Shown piece after piece: positions 12,745-23,516 of a DNA stretch of 64,000 bases. This DNA comes from Elysia chlorotica (lineage: Eukaryota; Mollusca; Gastropoda; Plakobranchidae). The notes beneath the pieces are model-generated. The model had not been told where the DNA came from. It ran no database searches and saw nothing but the letters and a program-made list of their open reading frames with translations. The position numbers and the translations under genes were made by a program. The stretch lies in contig RQTK01000234.1 of the NCBI GenBank assembly GCA_003991915.1, positions 64,587 through 128,586 of the forward strand, given 5' to 3'. The number at the start of each line of letters is the position of its first letter. Position 1 is the first letter of the stretch.

Positions 12745-13195
12745 GAAAAATGCTAGGCCTTACTCCATCGAACTGTGCCCCGGTATCCAACCTGTCAGTA
12801 GAAGATTCCTCATCCCCTGATGGACACGGTTAGAGTTGATATCAAACGGATGCTCGACGACCGAGTGGTATTCCGGCATTGTCGTTGTTCCAAAGACAGC
12901 CCACACATCAGTGGTACTTCACAGCCCGCAAGAAAGCAGAGCTCAGAGGAGTCCATCCTCTCTCAACTCTGTCAACAAAGATCTTGCACGTATTTTCACA
13001 AAGTGGGACGCAAGAAGCGAATTCTGGCAGATGCCCCACGACCGTCAGCCAAGGCTTCTTACGACTTTTCTAACGTTTTCTTTTGGACATTTGGAATAAA
13101 CCGCATTCTTTTTAGGATTCCGAGGAACGTTGATGGCAGAAAAAAGAGAATACCTGTCAACTCGATATCGGAGATGATTTTCAAAGCTGTTTGAA
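12745..13195 (+). mobile_element. Decayed Ty3/Gypsy LTR retrotransposon reverse transcriptase
   Basis: The frame at 12836-13099 carries STTEWYSGIVVVPK, then FTKWDARSEFWQMPHD and LLTTFLTFSFG. These match the Gypsy RT order PTEWxSPIVVVPK, FxKLDAxSGFWQIPL and LTTFxTPFG. HPLSTLSTK, corresponding to the HPLPTVDT block, lies in another frame (12879-13073). Frameshifts and stops split the relic. No LTRs, integrase or YxDD box were found nearby. Confidence 0.8.
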
Positions 13196-13897
13196 AAGAA
13201 TGAAATTAATCTCTTACAAGGAAAGATAAAATTAAAGGGCGATAAATCATCACCCCAAAGAATAACGAGGCAAAGTCTGATCAAATCGTCCTTAAATTTT
13301 ATAAGCATTGGTCGGTGTGTTAATCTAGGGTATTAAACAAAACAACTACAGTGGTAAGTATACCAGGTGTTTTTGCCCGCTAAAACAAACGCGAGGCATT
13401 TAATTTGTTTAACAAATGTGCATTATTGCGTGCCGGAAACCAGCAGGATTGTTCAAATACATGTACATTGTTAAGTAATAATATGAAAGATAGCACAGTA
13501 ATAGCATATCATTAAGTTATAATAACAAAATGTAAGTTAAAGAGATAATAACCGGTTTTAACGCTTGCTAAAGTTAAACGGCCTAGGAGATTTTCACTGC
13601 AGTGTGATATAGGGGATTTTGATATAGAGGATGTGTTACTCCTTTTTCTCCGCAGCGACCTCTATTTGGTAATGAGTAGTCTTGCAAAGAAGACAGATAT
13701 TTTGAAGTTCCAATGCTGTCAGATTTAAGAGTATAGACGATTGCAGCATGGCAGGCAACAACGTTTGTTACTCTTTGATAGTGACTTCGCTCTTAATGGG
13801 CATCATCACCTGTCCGCCAATTTACCCCTACAACTGGCCAACGTCTTTTTTCTGTTCATGACTTTTTTTAAATTTGACAAAAGACAAAAAAAAGCAA
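13196..13897. other. Non-coding stretch
   Basis: No recognisable feature apart from the (AAC)n array that follows. Confidence 0.4.
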
Positions 13898-13901
13898 CAG
13901 C

Positions 13902-13969
<68 letters not shown>
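13898..13969. repeat. (AAC)n microsatellite
   Basis: About 24 pure CAA units. Confidence 0.95.
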
Positions 13970-14388
13970 ACACTTTAGTTCAAAACATATTATGTAACAA
14001 TATACGAGTATAACAATACTTTCAATAGGATTTGTTAACATCAATGTTCCACTCTTCCGGGTTCTAACCAAGGCGAAGGTCGCAAGATTAGGAATTTCCA
14101 ACCTAACCTATTAGCCCTATTGAAACCGTCTAGAGCCTGTTTCTTATCATTCTTCATTGAAGGCATACGGCAGTTTTCTTGACCTCAGCTCGCTTACACA
14201 AAATTCTTCCTTCATTTCAGAGCTCCCACTCGTTTAGACTGAAGTTCTTGACCAACGCGCGCATATGGATATAAGAAACCAGCTAAACATTCTGCTAATT
14301 ACATCAAGACGATCCTTTCTACCAATTTAAGGTTGCGTTGGTTAGATTACAAAACAATACCTGATTATCCAAAAGGGGATATGCGCAT

Positions 14389-14471
14389 CATCCTCATCAT
14401 CATCATCATCATCATCATCATCTTCATCATCATCATCATCATTATTCTTGTTGCTGTTGTTGTTGTTGTTG

Positions 14472-14515
<44 letters not shown>

Positions 14516-14517
14516 GC

Positions 14518-14557
<40 letters not shown>

Positions 14558-14603
14558 ATTGTTGTTGTTGTTGTTATTATAATTATTATATTATTATTAT
14601 TAT
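14389..14603. repeat. Compound trinucleotide microsatellite
   Basis: Serial blocks of ATC, TTG, TTA, TTG and TTA repeats with sharp changes between types, directly before a SINE fragment. Confidence 0.95.
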
Positions 14604-14607
14604 TTTT

Positions 14608-14772
14608 CAAGAGGACGTCGGTTCGATGTCCGATCCGGACGACCTGTACCATACTGGCTGGATCAGTGCCAGTTTAATGTAAATAGAAATCCTGGTTCTC
14701 TAATCTTTTTGACAGCACGTAAAGTTGTCGGACGTTAGTCTTGGAATCCGCTCGCAACCAGCAAACCAAACT
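14608..14772 (+). mobile_element. tRNA-derived SINE, 5'-shortened
   Basis: A B-box-like GTCGGTTCGATGTCC (14618-14632) is followed by the shared tail (CTGGCTGGATCAGTGCCAGT, GTTGTCGGACGTTAGTCTTG). The A-box half is replaced by microsatellite. Confidence 0.75.
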
Positions 14773-15534
14773 TCCTTCTTCGACGCAACAGAGCGAGGAG
14801 AACTTCCTAGAACTATTTCCTTGAACTCTTTTATGCATACATCAGCATGCGAAAACCGCGAGCTCAACCGCGTTCCTTACAAACACAGAACTGCCGACAC
14901 AACCAGCAATAAAGAGGAGCCAAAGAACTGTAAGAAAATGCTTTCTGACGTAAGGCTGGCTGGTTTGCAAACAGGAACAACGATAAGGTTCAACCGCTCC
15001 TTTGAGTGGATGCACATAATTATGCCCCTTTATGGATCACACGCAATGCGTGAATCAATTGGCCCCAAAGCACGTACACATTATGTCAAAACGCATGCCC
15101 AATTATTGATACGTCACAGATAGTCTTATTTTTATACATAATTAAAAAAAAACAACCAACAAAACTTCGATCACGTTTGAATTTTGAAGACTTTGATGTT
15201 GCAGCTGCTAATTCACGGCTGAGTAGCTTCACAGTCCAAACACGCAGTTTCACAAACACGCTGTCATGAACCCTTACTGCATAATTATTACTTTTAAAGA
15301 ACGTATGTTTTGCGTATATATTATTCATCCTCTAATCGCAGTGTAAAGGCACCATGCACGAGGAAGCGTACAGAAAGCTAGCTTGTTGTATTAAACCCCA
15401 TAGTAGGTCCTCAAGAGAGGATGATTTTCAGTGGGTGTGAAGGTGTGTGAGGGGTTTCTTATAAAGCGCGAGATGGGGAAGTGCATACTCATTTATGATG
15501 AGAGAAAAAGAGATAGCTGATAAAGAACGAACTC

Positions 15535-15537
<3 letters not shown>
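14773..15537. other. Unassigned stretch with one open frame
   Basis: A 132-residue frame at 14725-15123 (+) begins within the SINE and has no recognisable domain. Its start is TTG. I treat it as chance. Confidence 0.3.
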
Positions 15538-15613
<76 letters not shown>

Positions 15614-15714
15614 CATGAGAGAGAAGAGAGAGGAGGAGAGAGAGAGACAGAGGAGGAGAAGTTGAGAGGAAGAGAGAGAAGTTCAAGAGAGAGAAGAAGA
15701 AGTATGACGAAAGA
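15538..15714. repeat. (GA)n microsatellite with purine-rich flank
   Basis: About 75 bp of pure GA, then interrupted GAGA/GGAG purine sequence. Confidence 0.95.
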
Positions 15715-15784
15715 ACCTCAGAGTGTAGAGCACACGCCTTCAAATTGCACAGTGATTCTTTTGAAAGAATAAAAAGAACAGACA

Positions 15785-16274
15785 TTCGCTAATTTCCGAG
15801 GTGTGTCCTATAAATGGCATTAGACCCCAAGTGAGGCTTTCTAAATTTAGTATAACGAGGCTTCGATCCCGAGATTAACTTTGTGCAGTCACATAATATA
15901 CACAGATAGAAAGAGAAACATACATAGATTAAAGAAATCAAACACATTTTGAACACCTTTTAAGTTCCGTAAGGGGATTGTTCGGTCTGTTTCAAGCTGA
16001 CACACAGCGAAAAGAGCCGAGGTGCCAAGAATTTGTCTCAGCAGGTGACATTATCCTCACATCGATTTAACTAAGAAAATATTTACTGGATAGTATAATT
16101 TATTGTATTTATAGCATTTCACAAAATGGCCGTGAGATAATTGTTGTTATCAACAACAAAATAAAGTTACATCAGATAGTGAGGTTTACTATAAATTGAA
16201 TCATCGAAAAGCTTCGTTGGTTGGTGGTTTTTTTTTTAAATCTTTACCCATAGGGTGTGGGAACCATAAAACCT
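15785..16274. other. Non-coding stretch with a SINE tail fragment
   Basis: 15987-16070 is a decayed minus-strand piece of the shared tail (GCTGACACACAGCGAAAAG, GTCTCAGCAGGTGACATTAT). Nothing else recognised. Confidence 0.4.
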
Positions 16275-16381
16275 AAGTATTTACACTCCAATCATTTCAT
16301 GTTAACACGGGAGTAATTATTTAGACGTGTCTAGACGGAAAATTACTGCTGTTGATGAAGATTAGGTGATATTTTATTTAT
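16275..16381 (+). repeat. 107-bp direct repeat, left copy
   Basis: Runs from AAGTATTTACACTCC to AGGTGATATTTTATTTAT. It is repeated at 17334-17440 with only two differences seen (16281/17340 and 16372/17431). The copies flank an RNase H insert on both sides, consistent with an unusually long target-site duplication. Confidence 0.85.
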
Positions 16382-16401
16382 TTGTTTACTTGTTTATTGT
16401 C

Positions 16402-17325
16402 CTATGGAACAGCATCCTTGCACAACGGGCAACCCCATACGTGCTCCGCTCCCCTCTGCAACACGCAACGAAGTGTGTCCAAACTGACAGTCCCCGTCAA
16501 GACTTGGTTGTGTACTCTGCGATCTTTCCCAACGAGCTGTCTTCCACGTCCCTCTCCTTTCCTGACCCCCAATTCAATCATCCTCTTGATGGCTTGCTGG
16601 TCCTCTGCCGCTGTGTCCTCTGCATTCCTCAAGTGCTCAGAGAGAGCCTTTAGCACTTCCTGCTTATCCAATCTGAGGGTGCCATTCACCGTGGCATTCC
16701 CGGCCAGCTTGTCTGCTCTCTCATTTCCCTTGACCCCCGCATGACCAGGGCAGAAGATCCATGTGATTGAACTGATTGCAGTGGGTCTGATGGCTGTCAT
16801 CCATTCCATCCTCATGAACCCGCACTCTATCTTCTTTAAGGCGCTCTGCGAATCAGTGAGGAACACGGCGTGTGTCGTGGTTGGTCGTGTAAGCTTGATC
16901 CATTCCAACGCCTTTGTAATGGCCTCTATTTCCATCTTCATACTGGACGTGGTTGTGGCAGCTGCCCCTGATTCTTCATGAATTACCCTATTCTCACTGT
17001 AACAGACAAAACCCCATCCACTTTGGATTCCCCTTTTTACTGATCCATCTGTGTATATAATCGGATCATGTCTCTTGGAGTTGTCATGGATGAGCTGTCG
17101 TATGTCCTGTTCAGTGACCGCTGCTGCACACTCCCTCCTATCTCTTCCCATAGTGATGATGACCTTTGTCAAAGCCGTCTGTTCAGGGCCGGTCTTTATC
17201 CATTCTCTGCCATCAATGATGTCTTCAATGGGACACACCAGTTTGATGGAATCCTCTGCCTCTGCCATCCAAGACTTTCCTCTTTTTATGCGGGTGCCTT
17301 TCTGTGTGAGCAGACTTGGGTACAT
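16402..17325 (-). CDS. Retroelement-type RNase H, intact 307-residue frame
   Basis: This encodes a type I ribonuclease H, the domain that non-LTR retrotransposons use to remove RNA from RNA:DNA hybrids. The catalytic set is complete: D93 in YTDGS, E132 in KMEIEA, D158 in LTDSQ, and H195/D205 in GHAGVKGNERAD. The end (GCPLCKDAV) keeps two cysteines of the usual C-terminal knuckle. An ATG lies at 17325, with an in-frame stop just upstream near the insert border, so the RT part is missing. After the stop comes a very short A/T-rich trailer (AATAAACAAGTAAAC) and then the flanking direct repeat. This fits a 5'-truncated insertion of an I/Jockey/R1-type LINE. A domesticated RNase H gene is less likely. 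No own promoter is visible. Confidence 0.85.
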   Translation of the reverse strand: MYPSLLTQKGTRIKRGKSWMAEAEDSIKLVCPIEDIIDGREWIKTGPEQTALTKVIITMGRDRRECAAAVTEQDIRQLIHDNSKRHDPIIYTDGSVKRGIQSGWGFVCYSENRVIHEESGAAATTTSSMKMEIEAITKALEWIKLTRPTTTHAVFLTDSQSALKKIECGFMRMEWMTAIRPTAISSITWIFCPGHAGVKGNERADKLAGNATVNGTLRLDKQEVLKALSEHLRNAEDTAAEDQQAIKRMIELGVRKGEGRGRQLVGKDRRVHNQVLTGTVSLDTLRCVLQRGAEHVWGCPLCKDAVP

Positions 17326-17333
17326 TAATCAAC

Positions 17334-17440
17334 AAGTATATACACTCCAATCATTTCATGTTAACACGGGAGTAATTATTTAGACGTGTCTAGACGGAAA
17401 ATTACTGCTGTTGATGAAGATTAGGTGATAATTTATTTAT
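17334..17440 (+). repeat. 107-bp direct repeat, right copy
   Basis: Second copy of 16275-16381. Its left border touches the 5' truncation point of the RNase H insert. Confidence 0.85.
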
Positions 17441-17648
17441 ATTCATTGTAGACACGCATGTAGTACAAATCTAATGCTTTAAAATAATTAAACCCCATTG
17501 TAAAAAAAAAAAATTCATTTCCGAAAATTTTGAACACAACTGCAATAATTTACTTCGAATAAAGTTACGTCAGGTTTAATCTTTGCTTTTTTTTTATCAT
17601 GGAGTACTTAATATAGTAAGCTATGTTTTTTTATACAAAAACTCACTA

Positions 17649-17655
17649 CAACAAT

Positions 17656-17708
<53 letters not shown>

Positions 17709-17710
17709 AA
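17649..17710. repeat. (AAC)n microsatellite
   Basis: About 20 CAA units followed by degenerate CAA/AAAC sequence to about 17805. Confidence 0.9.
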
Positions 17711-18309
17711 ACAACAACACCACCAACAACATCAATTATAACAACTCGAATGAAAGCAAAAACAACAATAACAATAACAACAAAAAACAAAAACAAACCA
17801 AAATAAACACAAAAGATATTATAGGCCCTACTTAACTAAATATCAATTTAATGCATTGTCCATGTAGGCCTACTTCATACGTAGAGGGTAATAATAAAAA
17901 TTAAGGAAAAATCACACAACAGATAAAACCATCTTTGTTTTAACAACTGTAAGAAAAAACCATAAACCGCTAGAATTTGTCGATAAATATGCTGTTATGA
18001 GAACACAAATCTTCCCCTATAATGGGACATGGTACAAGTTTCTGAGGAGACTATATCGTATCTGATTTACGGCCCAGGGAATTTGTTATCTGAATCAGAG
18101 GACCGGCTTTTACCGGGTTTAAGCATTAATTATTCATGTTAGCATTAGAAGTTTGCTCGGTACTCAATGTTTGCATATCTCTCAAACGTGTTTGACACCG
18201 AAGGCCTAACATAATGTTTTTTCTTTATATAAAAGAACGTATGCATGTCGGCAATACCAGCAGCAGTGTTGTAGAAGTGGTAATGTAGCGGAGGGTTTTT
18301 AATCTATAG
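17711..18309. other. Non-coding stretch
   Basis: Nothing recognised beyond the decayed AAC flank. Confidence 0.4.
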
Positions 18310-18312
18310 AAA

Positions 18313-18389
<77 letters not shown>

Positions 18390-18390
18390 C

Positions 18391-18489
<99 letters not shown>

Positions 18490-18519
18490 CAGTGGTAGTG
18501 GTAGTAGTAGTAGTAGTAG
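18310..18519. repeat. (AGT)n microsatellite
   Basis: About 210 bp of AGT units with a few variants (one ACT near 18389, AGC and GGT near 18489-18501). Confidence 0.95.
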
Positions 18520-18829
18520 TGTTTGTATATTGGTTCCTCGGTAATAAAATATTATATTGCGAACTGTAGAAACTGAAACTGTCAAGAAATATCTAAATCA
18601 CTTGTTTTTAATTTATTGTAATACTAGTCTCTCTGCTGCAATTTTGATCCCCTTTTCAGAAGTTATTAAAATACAACAAAAAACGACAAATAATTTTTGA
18701 ATACGCCTTACAAACTTACTTATCTATGACCGAGCGATAATTCTATGTTTTGCAATTTACACTGATATGCTTCTGTCGAATTTGTGAATGATAATTTAGA
18801 CTCAATAGCTCCATAATACATCTTTCTTA

Positions 18830-18876
18830 TACAGGTTGGATCGGTGTCAGTAATGTGTGACCGGCTGAGAGACTGA
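18830..18876 (+). mobile_element. SINE tail fragment
   Basis: GGTTGGATCGGTGTCAGTAA then TGTGACCGGCTGAG, the most conserved part of the shared tail. The rest is missing, and a poly-C run follows nearby (18921-18937). Confidence 0.7.
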
Positions 18877-19094
18877 ATTCATCGTATTTCTGCCTCCCAC
18901 CAAAAAAAGAGACACAAGAAACCCCCCCCCCCCCCCTTTTCCAAAAAAAATATATATTAAACAAACCGAAACATAAACAACGGCAGCGATCATTTCAACG
19001 CTTTCTAACTTTGTATAATCAATACAAAAATAAACACGTGTAACAGTAAATTTTGTAAACCTTCGCTATTCTTCCTTGGTGTAGATAATACTGT

Positions 19095-19245
19095 GACCAG
19101 CTGACGATGAACGTAAAGAAACCAACCAACCATCGATCCTGCGATTAGAAAATGGCAGCTTAGTCTGTAATCGAACCTGGAGCCTCCCGATTTAAGCCGT
19201 TTCGTCCGGCCTTCACCTCTATCAACCGCGTTAGCAGTCTATATC
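19095..19245. mobile_element. SINE junction: plus-strand tail end next to a minus-strand head
   Basis: 19095-19132 is the 3' end of the shared tail (GCTGACGATGAACGTAAAG, CCAACCAACC). 19135-19245 looks like a reverse tRNA-type head (TAATCGAACCTGGAGCC). Probably a rearranged or nested pair. Confidence 0.5.
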
Positions 19246-19439
19246 TATAGCATTCAGTATGCTTAGTTAACTTGTGAAACATGGAACCCAATCGCAATAA
19301 TCAGATCCAAAAACTAAATGGAATTGGTTCTTTGAAGCTTGCATAAAACATTTAGTCTAATTAGATGAAGTCTGGGTAAACGAAACGTTATAATTATTTT
19401 GTTTGTGACCTTTTTTGCTCCGAAAGATATAAGTTTGAT

Positions 19440-19697
19440 GTCGAGGACAAGGTCGCTGAACGCTAGATTGCGTGGCTCTTATCTCGGAGGTAGTCGGTCT
19501 GATACCCGATCGGGTTGCCTTGTTGCCCACTGGTCGGATTGATGTCAGTAAAGTGGGATTGACTGAGGTGAAAGTTCCAGTATACCCGTTTTGACTCTGT
19601 GTAGCAACATAATTTTGTCAGACGTTAGTTTTATGTCCGTCTGCGATACAGTATAGCTGTGACAATGGGTGTTATGAGAGATACACATTAAACCAAA
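19440..19697 (+). mobile_element. tRNA-derived SINE, full-length diverged copy
   Basis: The head has GGTCGCTGAACGCTAGA and the B-box-like CGGTCTGATACCC (19495-19507). The shared tail follows (GGTCGGATTGATGTCAGTAA, TTGTCAGACGTTAGTTTTA) and ends in ACATTAAACCAAAC. Confidence 0.75.
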
Positions 19698-20023
19698 CTT
19701 CGATTTCGGACAAACAATGAAAATGATGTAAAGGGTATTTTAAAAAACCTTGATAATTGTCGCTATGGCATGGCTTAACCCTAGTCCAAAATTTCTGGCG
19801 CAGTTATGTCGTTACTCTGATGTTATTGTTTAATTATTATATTATTGCTGAGAGAAACCAAAAGGAGCCAAACAGGGGTGGCAGAAAGCAAGAATAACAC
19901 CAATTAAGTAATAAGTACCTTGAAATCTTGAAAAAACAACAACAACCCACGAACTCAATTTAACTAAAGATTACTCTACTGCAAAACTGGCAAAGCCACA
20001 GAAATATCTTTCTTTATTTCTCT

Positions 20024-20083
<60 letters not shown>
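20024..20083. repeat. (CT)n microsatellite
   Basis: About 55 bp of pure CT. Confidence 0.95.
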
Positions 20084-20519
20084 GCATCGCATATATATAA
20101 AATATTGTAAATCATAATATTATTCTACCTCAATAGGTCAGGCACTAAACGAAACAAAAAATAATCTTCGAGTTTCATTCTTTACTACCTATCACAACAA
20201 TAAGAAATGAAACAGACCACTGTTGCTCTAATTATGCAAAAGTGTTCTTATTTCGAATTATTCCGTTACTTGGCCTGGACTCAAGGATGCCTCCACCGAG
20301 ACTAATCACCGACCAAGCTAACTAAATAAATCGCATCAAGGAAATCTAATTCTTTTTTGTCGTGGATTAAGAAAAACAAAAAGGAAAAACAAAACAACAA
20401 CCTGTTTATCAAAACCAACGGCATAAGTTTGGTTTGTTTCTTTCTTAACCCCTATTGTCGAGAAGTAGGTTATGACGCCGGCGATCCCCATGACTTGCGA
20501 CTGGCAGATTTTATAATTG

Positions 20520-20609
20520 TTCTGCTGCCACACAGAGACAGAGCTAGGATTACAAGACCTCTGTCTCAGCCGGCCATTTCATAAATACTGACACCGATCC
20601 AACCAGTAG
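20520..20609 (-). mobile_element. SINE tail fragment, minus strand
   Basis: Contains CTGCTGCCACACAGAGACAG, CTGTCTCAGCCGGCC and ACTGACACCGATCCAACCAG, all parts of the shared tail. No head follows. Confidence 0.7.
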
Positions 20610-21459
20610 GGACAAGGCGATAATCAAAAGCCAAAAGTTTAAAAAGTTAATGGGAACTAACGCTGTTCTAAAGTGATTCCTATTGTCACTCTCACTAAAG
20701 TCACGATCCGAACCAAGCAAACCTTTAACCGCCCTCACGGTACATTCATTATTGATGGAGAAAATAATGGCCTAAAGCTCCCTTGATAGATGTTACAGTA
20801 CCAATGTGCAGTCAACGATCTGTAGACAGAAAATTATGACATGCCAACCCAGCCAGTCGTGAAAATATGTGTTTAAGCCAAAGAAGTGTAGAAAAATACG
20901 TACAAATACGGCGTGCTGCTGTCAGCGTTGCTATGGGGCACGTTAAGGTCCGGACGCAGCACCATTAACTAAGTAAATTGATGCTGTCTTGTCAAAGAGT
21001 CGTTACTCTTTCATACAGCACATCACTGGGTGGAGCTCTTCATTGAAGGACGCTAGATTTGTTACGGATTTTCATTTCAAGTACCAGAGAGAAGAATAAT
21101 GACAGTCAAACAAGTTGTTATAATTATTATTAGCAGCGGTCTTTCGATACACTGAGGACTGTGAGCATGTCTGTAGTAGACATAGATGTTTGAATCCTAC
21201 AGCATTTTCATTGTACACTTTTGACTGCTTCAGATTATTTCAAGGATTTTAGTTTCAAGTTTTAAACAATCCAAACGTATCAAACCTGCTTGTTTCTTCT
21301 TGTTATTGTTAATAGGAAACCATAAGATATACAAAGAAAACAAAACGACTCTCAGAGACAGATAGTTTATTTGCTCTCCTCAACTAATGTGCTTTGTTTT
21401 TCCTTGTCGTTTATGACATTTAATCCTAAGCTGTAAGATTGAAAAATGAACTAAAAAAA
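20610..21459. other. Non-coding stretch
   Basis: No gene or repeat recognised. Confidence 0.4.
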
Positions 21460-21742
21460 AAGTTGAATTTATAGCCAACCACACTTGTCTTTTTTGCATA
21501 GTAAAATGCTTATTGAAGGAAAACAAACCCTCACTGAATGTAGGGCTAATTACACTTGTCTTTTTTATATGGTGGATGCTTTATTGAAGGGAAAAAATAA
21601 CCCACTGAATTTAGGGCAAGTTACACTAATCTTTTTTATTTTTTTTTATTGATAATGCTTTGTTGAGAAAGCTGAATTTAGAGCCAATTACACTTGTCTT
21701 TTTTATACAGTGAATGCTTTATTGAGGAAAAACTGAATTTAC
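21460..21742 (+). repeat. Four-copy imperfect tandem repeat, about 65-80 bp units
   Basis: Each unit has TGAATTTA (or a close form), then TTACACTTGTCTTTTTTAT, then AATGCTTTATTGA. Units start near 21462, 21533, 21615 and 21671 and differ in length through indels. Confidence 0.75.
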
Positions 21743-22251
21743 AATGCTCTAGATGCACATCACTTTTAACCAATCTTTTTATGCACAAGTTTTTTTTACT
21801 TTTACCGTTCAAGGAGATAAAGGAGCCACCGTTGTACTAGTATAATCTAATAACTATCTTCGGACATCATGGGCACAATACAGCCGTTACCGTGCTGACT
21901 TACTGTAAAATCAAACTCACTCTCTCACTCACTCTCCCACTTACTGTGGCGATTTAGATATTGAGTTCTTTTTTTAATTATACGAACTTGACACTTCGAT
22001 GGCTTCCAGGATAGTTTATTTTGTTCTTTAGAACTAGATCGTAGATCATCTAAGTATTTGAATGCGGCTGTTGGTAAGCGGAATATATATATATTTTTGA
22101 AGTGATAGATCTAAGCATTGTAATGACAAGCATATCACAAGATTTTCCTACTGAGTAGTAAGTAGTAACGATTTGATAAATAGTTGGTCAGAGTGTTTAC
22201 CATCCAAAGAAGACTATTGTGCAAAGAAGTGCAAAGAAGAAGTAGTCTTAG

Positions 22252-22916
22252 AGGCCCGACTTACCGTGCATTTAGACGACTGACTTACTTTGTATTTAGA
22301 CGCTCGACTTACCGTGTATTTAGACGACTGACTTACTTTGTATTAAGACGAACAACTTGCCGTGTATTTAGACGCCGACTTACTTTGTATTAAAACGCCC
22401 AACTTACCGTGTATTTAGACGACTGACTTACTTTGTATTTAGACGACCAACTTGCCGTGTATTTAGACGACTGACTTACTTTGTATTAAAACGCCCAACT
22501 TGCCGTGTATTTAGACGACCAACTTGCCGTGTATTTAGACGACTGACTTACTTTGTATTTAGACGCCCAACTTACCGTGTATTTAGACGACTGACTTACC
22601 GTGTATTTAGACGACTGACTTACTTTGTATTTAGACGACTGACTTACTTTGTATTTAGACGACCAACTTGCCGTGTATTTAGACGACTGACTTACTTTGT
22701 ATTAAAACGCCCAACTTGCCGTGTATTTAGACGACCAACTTGCCGTGTATTTAGACGACTGACTTACTTTGTATTTAGACGACCAACTTGCCGTGTATTT
22801 AGACGACTGACTTACTTTGTATTTAGACGACCAACTACTTAGACGCCGACCTACCGTCTATTTAGACGCTCGACTTACCGTGTATTTAGACGCCCGACTT
22901 GCCATGTATTTAGGTG
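22252..22916 (+). repeat. 24-bp minisatellite, about 27 copies, two alternating variants
   Basis: The core is TTTAGACGACTGACTTACT plus TTGTA, period 24. One variant reads ACTTACTTTGTATTTAGACG, the other AACTTGCCGTGTATTTAGAC. They alternate in blocks that themselves recur. Because 24 is a multiple of 3, a short frame at 22184-22393 reads an 8-residue RLTYFVFR-type repeat. It stops early, so coding is doubtful. Confidence 0.9.
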
Positions 22917-23516
22917 TGAAACCTTTTTTTCTTCTATTTGCACTTGATGCCCAACGTCTATAATTTCCAAGTAAAATTATAATCTCTGATGACATTTTTG
23001 TGGGATAAGCCGCATAAATTGTAGACCAAGTTGGAGACAAACTTGTTTTCGTCCCCTCAAAGCAATGGCAGGATTAGAGTTTCTCTAGAATAAATCGGCC
23101 CTCCTTTTCTTCCACACAGGTAAAACTTTATTTCTGGAGATTTCTGGAGATTCTGGAGATTACTTCTGGATATTTTTGGAAGCGCCAACACTTCGAGAAG
23201 TTTTCACTATGCCTACAAGCCTATGAGTGTGATTCAGTTAATCTGCTGGTCACAAACAAGCGATCACCCAAATCAACATACAGACAGTATGAACAAATCT
23301 TTTAAGTGGAGACATTTTGAACGCGTTAAACATTTTGCTATTTTCTTTTCAAAATAGATGGAATTTTATTTATGGAGATAAACATCTCGTCGGGCGCGCT
23401 AAATTTTGCACAAATTAGTACAAAAAAATACTGAAAAACTTCTCGACATTACAAACTGGGCTGTATCCACATAAACAGATTTAGAGAAAGCAGAGAACAA
23501 GACAGAATATCACTTG
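22917..23516. other. Upstream region of the GPCR gene
   Basis: AT-rich. A small tandem TTTCTGGAGA repeat occurs at 23129-23160. No TATA box could be assigned with confidence. The GPCR 5' UTR presumably lies here. Confidence 0.4.

Noticed and set aside
14725-15123. 132-residue frame
   Set aside because: It begins inside a SINE tail with a non-ATG start and shows no domain or splice signals.
16366-17383. Plus-strand frames opposite the RNase H
   Set aside because: Shadows of the minus-strand RNase H, whose catalytic motifs are complete.
16275-17440. LTR retrotransposon with short LTRs
   Set aside because: The repeats lack TG...CA ends, no primer site or polypurine tract is seen, and the insert holds only a LINE-type RNase H.
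22252-22916. CRISPR-like array
   Set aside because: The units are contiguous 24-bp tandem copies with no unique spacers, and the genome is eukaryotic.
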